64,000 nucleotides of DNA from Streptomyces sp. NBC_01381 (GCF_026340305.1 NZ_JAPEPI010000001.1:3596001-3660000), one strand, 5' to 3'; positions 26,573 through 36,111 are shown, counted from the first letter of the stretch. Translations and numbers: made by a program. Notes: generated from the sequence alone by a model not told the origin.

Positions 26573-28081
26573 ATGAACGCCTTCAACTCCCTGATGGACG
26601 GCTTCGGCACGGCCCTCACCCCGCTGAACCTGCTCTGGGCCGCGGTCGGAGTGCTCCTGGGTACCGCGATCGGCGTGCTGCCCGGCATCGGCCCCGCGAT
26701 GGCGGTGGCGCTGCTGCTGCCCGTGACGTACGGCCTGGAACCGACCGGCGCGTTCATCATGTTCGCCGGCATCTACTACGGGGCGATGTTCGGCGGCTCG
26801 ACGACCTCCATCCTCCTCAACACACCCGGCGAGAGCGCCGCCGTCGTGGCCGCCATGGAAGGCAACCCGATGGCCAAGGCGGGGCGCGGCGCACAGGCGC
26901 TCGCGGCCGCCGCCATCGGCCACTTCGCGGGCGGCATGATCGGCACCATGCTCCTTGTGGCGCTCGCGCCGACGGTCGCCGACCTCGCCGTCGACATCGG
27001 GGCGCCCGACTACTTCGCCATCATGGTCCTGGCGTTCATCGCCGTGACGTCGGTCCTCGGCTCGTCCCGCATCCGCGGCCTCGCTTCCCTTCTGATCGGC
27101 CTCACGATCGGCCTGGTCGGCCTCGACCAGATGACCGGGCAGCAGCGGCTGACGTTCGGCTCGCTCCAACTCGCCGACGGCATCGACGTGGTGATCGTCG
27201 CGGTGGGCCTCTTCGCGATCGGCGAGGCGCTGTGGGTCGCGGCCCATCTGCGCCGCACCAGCGGCGAGGCGATACCGGTGGGCCGCCCCTGGCTGGGCAA
27301 GGCGGATGTGAAGCGCACCTGGAAGTCCTGGCTGCGCGGTCCGCTCATCGGCTTCCCGTTCGGCGCGATCCCGGCCGGCGGCGCCGAGATCCCCACTTTC
27401 CTCTCGTACGTCACCGAGAAGCGCCTGTCCAAGAACAAGGAGGAGTGGGGCAAGGGCGCGATCGAGGGAGTGGCGGGCCCCGAGTCGGCGTCATCGGCAT
27501 CGGCGGCGGGCACGCTGGTCTCGATGCTGACGCTCGGCCTGCCCACGACGGCCGTGGCCGCGGTGATGCTCGCCGCCTTCCAGCAGTACGGGATCCAGCC
27601 CGGCCCCCTGCTCTTCGAGCGCGAACCGGACCTGGTCTGGGGCCTGATCGCGTCCCTCTTCGTGGGAATGGTGCTCCTGCTCGCCCTGAACCTGCCGCTG
27701 GCCCCGGTCTGGGCGAAGCTGCTCCGCATCCCGAGGCCCTACCTCTACGCGGGCATTCTCTTCTTCGCGGCGGTGGGCGCGTACGCGGTCGGCGGTGAGG
27801 CGCTCGACCTGGTGATCCTCCTGGTCATCGGCCTGATCGGCTTCGGCATGCGACGCTACGGACTGCCGGTCCTGCCCGCCGTCATCGGCGTCATCCTCGG
27901 CCCGAACGCCGAGCAGCAGCTGCGCCGCGCCCTGCAGATCAGCGACGGCAGCGTCAGCGGCCTGTTCGACACGCCCTTCTCCATCACGGTGTACGCGATC
28001 ATCGCGCTGATCGTGCTGTGGCCGCTGCTGAAGAAGGCGGTGGTGCGGGGGCGCGCCCGTGGCGTAGACGTAGACGCATGA
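26573..28081 (+). CDS. tctA: Tripartite tricarboxylate transporter large membrane subunit
   Basis: ATG 26573 lies one base after the tctB stop; 502 residues, the normal TctA length. About 12 helices. Family motifs include [37 protein letters not shown] and the second-half counterpart [23 protein letters not shown], quoted here in parts as the two Gly-rich re-entrant loops. It is the transport channel. Its stop overlaps the next gene by ATGA. Confidence 0.93.
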   Translation: MNAFNSLMDGFGTALTPLNLLWAAVGVLLGTAIGVLPGIGPAMAVALLLPVTYGLEPTGAFIMFAGIYYGAMFGGSTTSILLNTPGESAAVVAAMEGNPMAKAGRGAQALAAAAIGHFAGGMIGTMLLVALAPTVADLAVDIGAPDYFAIMVLAFIAVTSVLGSSRIRGLASLLIGLTIGLVGLDQMTGQQRLTFGSLQLADGIDVVIVAVGLFAIGEALWVAAHLRRTSGEAIPVGRPWLGKADVKRTWKSWLRGPLIGFPFGAIPAGGAEIPTFLSYVTEKRLSKNKEEWGKGAIEGVAGPESASSASAAGTLVSMLTLGLPTTAVAAVMLAAFQQYGIQPGPLLFEREPDLVWGLIASLFVGMVLLLALNLPLAPVWAKLLRIPRPYLYAGILFFAAVGAYAVGGEALDLVILLVIGLIGFGMRRYGLPVLPAVIGVILGPNAEQQLRRALQISDGSVSGLFDTPFSITVYAIIALIVLWPLLKKAVVRGRARGVDVDA

Positions 28082-28527
28082 CAGCCGACATCCGCCCCGC
28101 CACCACCGCCGACGTCCCCGCAGTGAAGGCGGTGACGGACGCCGCGTACCGCCACTACATCGAGCGCATCGGTGTAGTGCCCGCCCCCCTGGAGGCGGAC
28201 CACGCGGCGGAGGTGGCGGCGGGGCGGGTGTATGTCACCGGGGATCCGGTCGTGGGCGTCCTGGTCCTCGTCCCGCACAAGGACGAGGACCATCTCTTCC
28301 TGGACAGCATCGCGGTCCACCCCGAGGCGGCGGGCCGGGGCATGGGCGGCCGCCTGCTGGCGTTCGTGGACGCACGCGCGCGTGCCCTCGGGCTTCCCGA
28401 GGTCCGTCTCTACACGAACGCGATGATGTGGGAGAACCAGAAGATCTATCCGCGGTACGGATACGAGCTGGTGGAGCGCAGGGTCGACGGCCCCTACGAC
28501 CGCTTCCACTACCGCAAGAGCCTCTAG
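28078..28527 (+). CDS. GNAT-family N-acetyltransferase
   Basis: ATG 28078 overlaps the tctA stop; 149 residues. The acetyl-CoA loop is [18 protein letters not shown]. The C-terminal [19 protein letters not shown] with the YGYE beta-bulge is standard for small GNATs. The substrate is unknown. Coupling to tctA suggests co-expression rather than a shared pathway. Confidence 0.9.
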   Translation: MTADIRPATTADVPAVKAVTDAAYRHYIERIGVVPAPLEADHAAEVAAGRVYVTGDPVVGVLVLVPHKDEDHLFLDSIAVHPEAAGRGMGGRLLAFVDARARALGLPEVRLYTNAMMWENQKIYPRYGYELVERRVDGPYDRFHYRKSL

Positions 28528-28561
28528 CCCTTCTGGTTCTCCTGGCCGCGGCCGGGCGGTC

Positions 28562-28702
28562 TCACCCGTCCGGCCACCAGGTCCGCTGGACGTCCTTGCG
28601 GACCTCGGGTCGTTCACGGGGCCGGTCCTCGGCCTCGTACTTCTCGCGGATCTGTCGGGTGGTGGGCTTACCGACGGTCTTGTGCACGGTCACACGGCGC
28701 AT
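28562..28702 (-). CDS. Small basic protein, 46 aa
   Basis: ATG at 28700-28702 with GGGAGG five bases upstream, and TGA at 28562-28564. The 46 residues begin MRRVTVHKTVGKPTTRQIRE and end RTWWPDG. The composition is highly charged, with no signal or helix pair. I do not know a function. The good ribosome-binding site and orderly codon use make it a real gene. It converges on the GNAT gene. Confidence 0.8.
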   Translation of the reverse strand: MRRVTVHKTVGKPTTRQIREKYEAEDRPRERPEVRKDVQRTWWPDG

Positions 28703-28811
28703 GGCTGCCTCCCTGTACCTACCGATGTCCAAGGCGGTACGGCTGTAGACCTCTGCGGGGAGGGTTTCTCATCCAAGGCCGATTGTCAGTGGCGGGTGTC
28801 ACGATCGGGGC

Positions 28812-29927
28812 ATGACGATCGACTGGGACGCGGAGGCGGCCACCTTTGACGACGAGCCGGACCACGGGCTGCGGGACGCGGTGGTGCGGGACGCCTGGGC
28901 GGGGCGGCTGCGGGACTGGCTGCCGGAAACCGCGGGGGACGTGCTCGACCTGGGGTGCGGCACGGGCAGCCTGTCACTGATCGCTGCCGAGTACGGACAC
29001 CGTGTGACCGCGGTGGACCTGTCGCCGAGGATGGTGGAGCGGGCACGCGAGAAGCTGGCCGGGCACGGGACGGAGGTCCTGCTCGGAGACGCGGCCGTGC
29101 CCCCGGTCGAGGGCCGGCTCTTCGACACGATCCTGGCCCGCCACGTCCTGTGGACGCTGCCGGACCTCGATGAGGTGCTGCGGCACTGGCGCTCACTCCT
29201 GCGCCCCGGCGGCCGTCTCGTCCTGATCGAGGGCGTATGGGGGACGACCGATCCCGCCGGTATCCCTGCCACCCGCCTGATCGAGGCACTGACGCCCTTG
29301 GTGGGCCGACTGCACTCGGAGCGCCTGTCGGGTGACCCACGCCTGTGGGGCAAGGAGGTGGAGGACGAGCGGTACGCGGTGGTGGGCGTCCTGCCGGCCA
29401 CCCCGCCCCGCCACAAGGAGGTGGTCGATGTCCACCTCATCCTCCGCCGCGGCGACGAGGTCCTCCTGGCCCGACGCGCCAACACGGGTTACGGAGACGG
29501 CCTGTTGAACGTACCGTCGGGTCACGTGGAGCCAGGCGAGGACGTCCGCGAGGCCGTGCTCCGTGAGGCCCGCGAGGAGATCGGCCTCACCCTCACCCCG
29601 GCAGACGTCCGAGCCGCGGTGGTCCTCCAACACCGGGGCCCCGGCGGCAATCCCCGCATCGGCTGGTTCTTCGAGGCGGACCACGGCAGGGGCGGCATCC
29701 CCTTCAACGCGGAGCCCGAAAAGTGCGAGGAACTCACGTGGCACGCGATCGACGCCCTGCCGGACGACATGGTGGCGTACTGCAGGGCGGGCCTGGAGGC
29801 ATGGCGGGCGGGGGAGCGGTTCCTGCTGCACTGGCAGGAGGACGCTGACGCGGTGGGGCATGACGCGGCAGGCGCGCGGCGGGCGGTTCCGCTCGCGCCT
29901 GGCCAGGGTCAGAGGACCACGCGGTAA
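28812..29927 (+). CDS. Methyltransferase-Nudix hydrolase fusion protein
   Basis: ATG 28812, 371 residues. Residues 1-195 are a class I SAM-dependent methyltransferase with DLGCGTG (46-52), VTAVDLSPRM, GDAAVPP and LRPGGRLVLIE. Residues 200-345 are a Nudix domain with a complete box from Gly237 to Leu259: GHVEPGED, then REAREEIGL. The join falls where a stand-alone methyltransferase would end. The two activities probably act on one metabolite or on a nucleotide and its by-product, but the substrate is unknown. The tail overlaps the phosphoesterase gene by 19 bases. Confidence 0.9.
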   Translation: MTIDWDAEAATFDDEPDHGLRDAVVRDAWAGRLRDWLPETAGDVLDLGCGTGSLSLIAAEYGHRVTAVDLSPRMVERAREKLAGHGTEVLLGDAAVPPVEGRLFDTILARHVLWTLPDLDEVLRHWRSLLRPGGRLVLIEGVWGTTDPAGIPATRLIEALTPLVGRLHSERLSGDPRLWGKEVEDERYAVVGVLPATPPRHKEVVDVHLILRRGDEVLLARRANTGYGDGLLNVPSGHVEPGEDVREAVLREAREEIGLTLTPADVRAAVVLQHRGPGGNPRIGWFFEADHGRGGIPFNAEPEKCEELTWHAIDALPDDMVAYCRAGLEAWRAGERFLLHWQEDADAVGHDAAGARRAVPLAPGQGQRTTR

Positions 29928-30652
29928 TGGGTCGTCAGGCGGTTGGTGTCGTCCAGGATGTGGAAGGCGAGGGCGGGGGGCTGGGTGCGGTCGGCGGGGG
30001 CTTCGCCTTCCCAGGGGAGGCGGAGGGTCCAGGTGATCGCCGGGCCGACGATCAGGGGGCGGTCGGCGAAGGTTGAGGCTGCGGCTGTGTGGGCGTGGCC
30101 TGTGATGACTGCCGTGACCTGGGGATAGTCGGCGAGGAGTGCGGCGAGCTGCTCCGGCTGTTCGAGGCGGTGTGCGTCCGGGAGCGGGTGGTGGAGCTCG
30201 ACCGGTGGCTGGTGGAAGGCGATCAGTGCCGGGGTGTCGGCGGGCAGGGCGTCGAGGGTCCGGGTGAGCCAGTCGTAGGTCTCGGCGTCCAGGCGGCCCT
30301 CGTCCCGGCCGGGGATCGTGGAGTCGCACATGAGGACCGCCGCCCTGCCGACGCGGTGCACCCGGTTGATGGGGCCTTCGGCCGGCGCCTCGCCGAGCAG
30401 GGCCTTGCGGTAGGCCGTCCGGACGTCGTGATTCCCGGGGCAGGTCAGCACGGGGAAGGGGGCGGCGAGGATGCGGGCGGCCTCCTCGTACTCGGCGGGG
30501 TCGCCGTGGTCGGCGATGTCGCCGGTGACGAGGAGCGCGTCGACCGGCTGTGGAAGCGCCCTGAGGTAGTTCATGACGCGGGTGGCGCGTTCCGTCGCCC
30601 GCTCGCTGCCGTCCAAGTGCAGATCGCTGATCTGGGCCAGCAGGATCGTCAT
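29909..30652 (-). CDS. Metallophosphoesterase, CpdA/Icc type
   Basis: ATG at 30650-30652, 247 residues, typical length. Metal ligands follow the calcineurin-like order: DLHLDG (Asp-x-His), GDIADHG, GNHD, an AFHQPP His, then GHAHT. The group covers 3',5'-cyclic nucleotide phosphodiesterases and phosphodiesterases with broad range. It shares the promoter region with the CGNR gene and may be under its operator. Confidence 0.9.
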   Translation of the reverse strand: MTILLAQISDLHLDGSERATERATRVMNYLRALPQPVDALLVTGDIADHGDPAEYEEAARILAAPFPVLTCPGNHDVRTAYRKALLGEAPAEGPINRVHRVGRAAVLMCDSTIPGRDEGRLDAETYDWLTRTLDALPADTPALIAFHQPPVELHHPLPDAHRLEQPEQLAALLADYPQVTAVITGHAHTAAASTFADRPLIVGPAITWTLRLPWEGEAPADRTQPPALAFHILDDTNRLTTHYRVVL

Positions 30653-30671
30653 CGTCGAGTCCCTCCCCGAT

Positions 30672-30706
30672 TCCCTAATGGCAAACAGTTCTTATTCCGT
30701 TAGGGA
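30672..30706. promoter_or_regulatory. Palindromic operator between phosphoesterase and CGNR genes
   Basis: TCCCTAATGG (30672-30681) and CCGTTAGGGA (30697-30706) are inverted repeats with one mismatch and a 15-base spacer. They lie in the 100-base gap between the two divergent starts. This is a likely site for autoregulation by the CGNR protein. Confidence 0.55.
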
Positions 30707-30752
30707 CTGTAGGGTGTGGGCGTTGACATGATCAAGAGGGAAGGGGGAACTC

Positions 30753-31361
30753 GTGGTGCGACACCTGGCGTTGGAGCTGGCGAGCACGATCAGGCACGAC
30801 GGGGAGGGCGGTGTCGCCGATGACCTGGAGTCTGTGGAAGGGGTGGCACGTTGGATCCGGGCGCAGGCCGAGCTCCTGCCCGACGACGGCATCCCGGAGT
30901 TCCGCGCCGACGACGAACTCCGGGGTGAGGTGGTCGCCCTGCGGCAGGCGGTTCGGGCGCTGTTCGCGCAGGCGGTGAGCCCCGCTCCCGCGAGCTCCGC
31001 GGACGCGCACTGTCTGATCACCACGGACCAGGCCCTGGCGCGGCTCAACGCCGCCGCCGCGGCGGAGCCGGTCACCCCGCAACTGGCCTGGCCGCACGGC
31101 GAATTCCCGGCGGCCTCGCTGCGGCCCGCCGCGGAGCGCGAGCCCCGGGTGCGGCTCACCGCCGCACTGGCCCGCGCCGCCATCGACTTCCTGGCGGGCC
31201 CGGAGCGCGAGCGCCTACGCTCCTGCGCCGCGCCCCGGTGTGTGCGCTACTTCGTCAAGCGGCACGGCCGGCAGGAGTGGTGCAAGCCTTCCTGCGGCAA
31301 CCGGGCCAGGGTCGCCCGCCACTACCGGCGTCAGCGCGAAGCGCCCGCGGAATCCTCATAG
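30753..31361 (+). CDS. ABATE/CGNR zinc-finger transcriptional regulator
   Basis: GTG 30753 follows an AAGGGGG tract; 202 residues. The N-terminal ABATE-type helical domain spans about residues 1-135. The C-terminal zinc finger has CAAPRCVRYFV, then the CKPSCGNRARVARHYRR segment with CGNR. It is a stress-linked regulator family with unknown ligands. It overlaps the tail of the DUF402 gene by 31 bases (convergent). Confidence 0.9.
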   Translation: MVRHLALELASTIRHDGEGGVADDLESVEGVARWIRAQAELLPDDGIPEFRADDELRGEVVALRQAVRALFAQAVSPAPASSADAHCLITTDQALARLNAAAAAEPVTPQLAWPHGEFPAASLRPAAEREPRVRLTAALARAAIDFLAGPERERLRSCAAPRCVRYFVKRHGRQEWCKPSCGNRARVARHYRRQREAPAESS

Positions 31362-31849
31362 CGGGGCAGCGACCCGGCACGCGCCAGGTCCTCCAGGACG
31401 TCCAACGCCCAGACCGCCGCGGCCGCCGCCTCCGGGTCCTGCTCGGCCAGGCCGCTCTCCGCGAACTCGTCCTCGTCCAGCCGGACGATCGTCGCGCCGT
31501 CCGCCGAACACCACAGGTCGAGATCCAGGTCCTCGACCACCAGCGCGGCGCCGTCCCGCACCGCGGGCCGTGTCACGTCGCAGTACCAGCCCTTCAGGAC
31601 CCCATCCGACGTACGGACCTCCTTCACGGCGTACCAGCGGTCACGCCAGAAGTGCTCCGTGAAGACATCACCCGGCTCGAAGCGTACGAAGCCGAAGTCC
31701 CGTACCCCGTCCGCCGCCCACGGCGCGCGCACCGTCACCTGGTTGCCGTCGTCCGCCACGACCTCCGCCGGGTAGCGGATCTTGACGCGGCCCGCCTTCA
31801 CCAGGGTCACCTCCACGGTCGTCGGGCTCTCAACCGAGCTCGCGGACAT
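31331..31849 (-). CDS. DUF402 family protein
   Basis: ATG at 31847-31849 has GGAGGT five bases upstream; 172 residues. The DUF402 core is present: FVRFEPGDVFTEHFW, KGWYCDVTRP, and DLDLDLWCSADG with its acidic cluster. The fold is that of the FomD/nucleoside-phosphate hydrolase family, which uses two metal ions and hydrolyses nucleoside di- or triphosphates or CMP conjugates. It overlaps the tandem-GNAT gene by 19 bases, which suggests co-translation. Confidence 0.88.
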   Translation of the reverse strand: MSASSVESPTTVEVTLVKAGRVKIRYPAEVVADDGNQVTVRAPWAADGVRDFGFVRFEPGDVFTEHFWRDRWYAVKEVRTSDGVLKGWYCDVTRPAVRDGAALVVEDLDLDLWCSADGATIVRLDEDEFAESGLAEQDPEAAAAAVWALDVLEDLARAGSLPRYEDSAGASR

Positions 31850-32756
31850 GCCGTACCTCCGTCGCACAGATCTCATAGCCGAACCACTTGTTGATGGCCA
31901 GCATCGGTTCGTTGCCGGCGTCGTTGCCGGTGAACGCCTCCGTGAAGCCGGCGGCACGCGCCCGGCGCAGGGAGTCGTTCTTGGCCAGCTTCGCCAGGCC
32001 CCGGCCGCGGAAGGCGCGCCCGGTGCCGGTCATGCCGCTCGCGTAACGGGACGCGTCGTCCGTACGGGCCAGGCTGAAGGCCGCCGGGCGGCCGTCCACC
32101 ACGGCCACGGACGTCAGCTCGCGATTGACCAGGGGGTGGTTCCACGTCTCGGCAAGCCAGTGCTCGTAGTCCGTGAACTCCGCCGCCACATCGCTCGGTT
32201 CGTCCGCCACCGTCTCCGCGTCGAGCTCGAAGAGCGCGCGCGGGTCGTCCCCGAACTCCGCTCCCGTACGCAACTCCACGCCGGCGGGCGGCTCCTGGCG
32301 GGGCGGCAGGCCCGCGGTCAGGTCGAGACGGAGGAAGTGGGCCGAGCGGCTCGCGCGGTAGCCGCGCTTGGCGGCGAAGGCGCGGTTCGCGGGCTCGTCG
32401 AGCACCCAGGAGAAGAACGTCGTGGCACCGCCGTTCGCCAGATGCTCCTCCGCCGTACGCAGGATCAGCGAACCGGCGCCGAGGCCGCGCCGTTCGGGCA
32501 GTACGTAGACGTTGGCGAAGCCCTGGCCGGGCTCGGGGCTGTCGTAGGCGATGCCCACCTGGGCCGTGCCGATGATCTCTCCGTCGATCTCGGCGGCCAA
32601 CTGCCGGTACAGGGCGTCGGGATGGGCGTGCGCCAGGTCGAACGCGACCGAACCGGCCGTGGAGAGCATCGCCGGGACACAGGCACGCCGGACGGCGGCG
32701 AAGGCTTCGGCGTCCGGTGTGTTGCCGGGGCGCAGGGCGCGTACCAGGAGAGTCAT
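31830..32756 (-). CDS. Tandem-GNAT acetyltransferase
   Basis: ATG at 32754-32756, 308 residues, twice the length of a single GNAT. The N-half has LPERRGLGAGSLIL and the C-half has GTGRAFRGRGLAKLAK, so both acetyl-CoA loops look usable. This architecture occurs in mycothiol synthase-like and other actinobacterial two-domain acetyltransferases. The substrate is unknown. It is co-transcribed with the DUF402 gene. Confidence 0.88.
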   Translation of the reverse strand: MTLLVRALRPGNTPDAEAFAAVRRACVPAMLSTAGSVAFDLAHAHPDALYRQLAAEIDGEIIGTAQVGIAYDSPEPGQGFANVYVLPERRGLGAGSLILRTAEEHLANGGATTFFSWVLDEPANRAFAAKRGYRASRSAHFLRLDLTAGLPPRQEPPAGVELRTGAEFGDDPRALFELDAETVADEPSDVAAEFTDYEHWLAETWNHPLVNRELTSVAVVDGRPAAFSLARTDDASRYASGMTGTGRAFRGRGLAKLAKNDSLRRARAAGFTEAFTGNDAGNEPMLAINKWFGYEICATEVRHVRELG

Positions 32757-32826
32757 GGAGACGCACGTTACGCGCGGGGCGCGTCGGGGTGCCTCCTATT
32801 TTCCGCGGGTGCGGGACAATCACTCC

Positions 32827-33222
32827 GTGACTTTGAAGATCGAGATCGGCGGGGGCGCTGACGCCGCTGCGAGTGACGCGCCGCCCTATGAGCAGGTGCG
32901 GGCCCAGATCGCCGAGCAGGCGCGGGGCGGGGTGCTGCCGGTGGGGTACAAGCTGCCCACCGTGCGGGGGCTCGCCCAGGAGCTGGGGCTCGCCGCGAAT
33001 ACCGTCGCCAAGGCGTATCGGGCGCTTGAGGCGGACGGGGTGATTGAGACTCGGGGGCGGCATGGGACGTTCGTGGCCGCCGCGGGGGATGCGGCGGAGA
33101 GGGAGGCTTCGGCCGCCGCCCAGGCCTTTGCTGAACGGGTTCAGCGGCTGGGCCTCTCCGAGGGGGCGGCGCTGGCTGCTGCACGGGATGCGTTGCGCGC
33201 GGCTTACGGGGACTCGGGGTGA
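32827..33222 (+). CDS. GntR-family regulator, YtrA type
   Basis: GTG 32827, 131 residues. A winged-helix domain fills residues about 20-85 (YKLPTVRGLAQELGLAANTVAKAYRALE, in parts). Only a short helical tail of 45 residues follows, so there is no FCD or UTRA effector domain. This is the YtrA subfamily, usually a repressor of a nearby ABC exporter; none is adjacent. It is divergent from the tandem-GNAT gene. Confidence 0.9.
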   Translation: MTLKIEIGGGADAAASDAPPYEQVRAQIAEQARGGVLPVGYKLPTVRGLAQELGLAANTVAKAYRALEADGVIETRGRHGTFVAAAGDAAEREASAAAQAFAERVQRLGLSEGAALAAARDALRAAYGDSG

Positions 33223-33404
33223 GCGACGCCTAGCTGAATCGGTGCCCGGCAGCTGGGCGTTGTGCCCACCCTTCCCCAAGCTCTCGGCTTCGCTCGAGCA
33301 GGGGAGACCCCACTCGCCGTGCGGAACGCCTGCCCACAACGAGGGCGGCCGACTGCCGGGCAATCGGGTGGGTGGGCGGGAAAAGTAGTTGGGCGGCCGC
33401 CGGG
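33223..33404. repeat. Repeat-rich spacer with a family B element
   Basis: The 182-base spacer has inverted words GTGCCCGGCAG...CTGCCGGGCA and TTGTGCCCAC...GCCCACAACG around a central pyrimidine-rich section. It continues into CAATCGGGTGGGTGGGCGGG (33361-33380), a word shared with 56889-56906 and, inverted, with 53946-53966 and 61516-61533. No gene is seen. It may be a terminator shared by the converging genes. Confidence 0.6.
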
Positions 33405-34499
33405 CTACAGATACAGCCCCGAGTCCGCCCCCTCCCGGGGATCCGGGACCGACGTAGGCGACGTCCCGCGACGCAAGGCGTAGAGCTCGGCCAGGGTCGC
33501 GCCCTCGCGGGAGACGCCCTCGGCGGTGCCGAGCCAGGACACCGCTTCGGGGAGGGTCAGCGAACCCACCTCGATGCGGGCCAGGCACCGCCCCGGCCGC
33601 ACGACCGCCGGATGCAACCGCTCCAGGTCCTCGTTGGTCGTCACCCCCACAAGGACATTGCGCCCCTGCCCCAGCAGTCCGTCCGTCAAGTTCAGCAACC
33701 GCGACAACGCCTGCCCCGCCGTGTGCTTCGCCTCGCCCCGGATCAGCTCGTCGCAGTCCTCCAGGAGCAGCAGCCGCCAGCGGCCCTTCGCCGTGCCGTC
33801 GTCCTCGCCGATCGCGATGTCCATCAAGTAGCCCACATCGCTGAAAAGACGCTCCGGGTCAAGGACGCAGTCCACCTGGCACCAGTCGCGCCAGGACCGC
33901 GCGAGCGTCCGCAGCGCCGAGGTCTTGCCCGTGCCGGGCGGGCCGTGCAGCAGCAGGAGCCGGCCCGAGATGTCCTCCGGGCCCGTCTTCATCAGGGAGT
34001 CCATGGCCTCGGCGACCGGCGCCGTGTAGTTCTCGCGCACCTCCTCCCACGTACCGGCGGAGATCTGCCGCGTGGTGCGGTGCGGGCCGCGCCTCGGCGA
34101 CACGTACCAGAACCCCATGGTCACGTTGTCCGGCTGCGGTTCCGGCTCGTCCTGCGCGCCGTCCGTCGCCTGCTTCAGGACCTTCTCCGCGAGATCGGCG
34201 CTCGTCGCCGTCACGGTGACATCCGCGCCGCGGTTCCAGCGCGAGACGAGCAGTGTCCAGCCGTCGCCCTCGGCGAGTGTCGCGCTGCGGTCGTCGTCGC
34301 GGGCGGCCCGCAGGACGGCCGCGCCCGGCGGAAGCAGCGTGGAACCCGACTTGACGCGGTCGATGTTGGCGCTGTGGGAGAACGGCTGCTCGCCGGTGGC
34401 GAAGCGGCCGAGGAAGAGGGCGTCCACGACATCCGACGGGGAGTCGCTGTCGTCGACGTTGAGCCGGATCGGCAGGGCGTCCTGAGGGTTCGCAGACAT
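33405..34499 (-). CDS. AAA ATPase with DUF5925 domain
   Basis: ATG at 34497-34499, 364 residues. The N-terminal 150 residues are the DUF5925 part (LPIRLNVDDSDSPSDVVDAL). The AAA module has Walker A GPPGTGKTS (186-194), Walker B LLLLEDCDEL, sensor-1 TTNE and an arginine-finger region VVRPGRC. A single AAA domain of this kind should act as an oligomeric remodeller. The target is unknown. It is widely seen in Streptomyces, usually as a lone gene. Here it is divergent from the glycosidase. Confidence 0.88.
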   Translation of the reverse strand: MSANPQDALPIRLNVDDSDSPSDVVDALFLGRFATGEQPFSHSANIDRVKSGSTLLPPGAAVLRAARDDDRSATLAEGDGWTLLVSRWNRGADVTVTATSADLAEKVLKQATDGAQDEPEPQPDNVTMGFWYVSPRRGPHRTTRQISAGTWEEVRENYTAPVAEAMDSLMKTGPEDISGRLLLLHGPPGTGKTSALRTLARSWRDWCQVDCVLDPERLFSDVGYLMDIAIGEDDGTAKGRWRLLLLEDCDELIRGEAKHTAGQALSRLLNLTDGLLGQGRNVLVGVTTNEDLERLHPAVVRPGRCLARIEVGSLTLPEAVSWLGTAEGVSREGATLAELYALRRGTSPTSVPDPREGADSGLYL

Positions 34500-34641
34500 G
34501 CCGCCATGATCCGGCACGCATACGCCCTTGTGCATCCCGGTTTACGTACTCCGTTCATATGACGTCACGTGGTATGCCCGTTACAGAGCTGTGGTACGGA
34601 ACCTGTCCTACCGCCAACTCGCGCCGTTACTCTTGCCCCTG

Positions 34642-36066
34642 ATGGAACGTCATGGGTGGAATTCGGGGGCACTGCGGTGGCGGCTCACCGCACTGCTCGG
34701 CGTTGGTGTGGCCGCACTGGCCCTGATCCTGACCGTCATCACCACGCTTCCCGATGACGGCTCGGGCACCAAGGGCACCACGCGCGACGGGGACAAGGTG
34801 CACGGCACCCCCGCCGTCCCGCCCGGCGATGCGAAGCCAGCCGTGGGCTGGGGCTTCACGCACACGCAGTACAGCGCGGACGAGGGCGAGACGGCCTCTG
34901 TGGAGCGCGCCGAGGAGCTGCTCGCGGGAAAGCCGAGCCCGCTGCCGCAGATCCAGCACATCATGGGCTGGGGCGCGGGCAACCCCGAGCCGGTCAAGGG
35001 ACGTTACGACTTCAGCGAGATGGACCGGCGGATGGACTTCATCCGCGCCACCGACGGCACGCCGGTCGTCACCCTGTGCTGCTCCCCGGACTGGATGAAG
35101 GGCGGCGAGTCCGGCGCGGACAAGACCAATTGGAGCCAGGCCGCCCTGGAGACCGCACCGGACCGCGCCCACTACAAGGACTTCGCCAAGCTCGCCGCGA
35201 CCGTAGCCAAGCGCTATCCGGACGTACGCCACTTCATCGTCTGGAACGAGTTCAAGGGCTTCTGGAACAACGAGCAGGCCCGCTGGGACTACGAGGGCTA
35301 CACCGAGCTCTACAACCTGGTCTACAAGGAGCTCAAGAAGGTCAACAAGGACATCATGGTCGGCGGCCCCTACCTGGTCATGGACAGCGTCGACCCGCGC
35401 CAGACCGAGGACGCGTCGACGAAGGTCAAGGGCGCCTGGGGCCGCATGGACCAGCGGGTCCTCGACGCCTTCGACTACTGGAACAAGAACAAGACGGGCG
35501 CGGACTTCGTCGTCGTCGACGGCTCCAGCTACACCACCGACGACGAGATGCTCCCCGACGAGTTCAAGGCCACACAGAAGCTGACCGCGGTCAGCAAGTG
35601 GGTGCGCGAGCGCACCGGTGACCTGCCGCTGTGGTGGGCCGAGTACTACGTGGAGCCCGGCGACAGCAACGACGACCGCGACGACTGGTCCGAGGCGCAC
35701 CGCGTCGCCGTCCAGGCCACCGGTCTGATGGCGATGGCACGCGGCGGCGCGAGCAGCGGCTTCTACTGGAACCCGCAGAACAAGGGCGCCAGTTGCGCCG
35801 GCTGCCTGTGGCGCTCCACCCGGCTCGGCGACGGCGGCACGGAACTGCCGATGCTGAAGATGCTCGCCCGGTTCAACGACGCGTTCCCGCCCGGGACGGA
35901 GTACGAGAAGGTCTCCGTCGCCGCCGACGACGTACCGAACGTCACCGTGCTCGCCGACGACAAGACGCTGCTCGTCGTGAACACCCTGGACCGGACGATC
36001 AGCGCGAAGGTCGACGGCGAGCGCTTCGAGATGAAGGGGTACGAGGTGAAGTGGCTGAAGCGGTAG
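34642..36066 (+). CDS. Membrane-anchored GH39-like glycoside hydrolase
   Basis: ATG 34642 is the most plausible start (474 residues), though no good Shine-Dalgarno is present; further in-frame starts lie upstream. One helix at about 13-36 anchors the protein, with the catalytic domain outside. It is a clan GH-A barrel: WNEF gives acid/base Glu203 and WWAEYY gives nucleophile Glu334. The HIMGWG and CCSPDWM segments fit GH39 (xylosidase/iduronidase-like). It converges on the polysaccharide operon, so it may trim or release that polymer. The exact sugar is unknown. Confidence 0.82.
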   Translation: MERHGWNSGALRWRLTALLGVGVAALALILTVITTLPDDGSGTKGTTRDGDKVHGTPAVPPGDAKPAVGWGFTHTQYSADEGETASVERAEELLAGKPSPLPQIQHIMGWGAGNPEPVKGRYDFSEMDRRMDFIRATDGTPVVTLCCSPDWMKGGESGADKTNWSQAALETAPDRAHYKDFAKLAATVAKRYPDVRHFIVWNEFKGFWNNEQARWDYEGYTELYNLVYKELKKVNKDIMVGGPYLVMDSVDPRQTEDASTKVKGAWGRMDQRVLDAFDYWNKNKTGADFVVVDGSSYTTDDEMLPDEFKATQKLTAVSKWVRERTGDLPLWWAEYYVEPGDSNDDRDDWSEAHRVAVQATGLMAMARGGASSGFYWNPQNKGASCAGCLWRSTRLGDGGTELPMLKMLARFNDAFPPGTEYEKVSVAADDVPNVTVLADDKTLLVVNTLDRTISAKVDGERFEMKGYEVKWLKR

Positions 36067-36111
36067 CCCACTTCAGCCGACCCCGACCCCGACCCCGGCC
36101 TCGGACCCGTC

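Noticed and set aside
34528..34641. Longer N-terminus for the GH39-like protein
   Set aside because: The extra 38 residues give no signal-like sequence, and the helix needed for anchoring starts after residue 39 of that reading.
36067..36111. CCCCGA tandem run between convergent genes as a functional repeat
   Set aside because: Only three units in a 45-base spacer; likely simple sequence.
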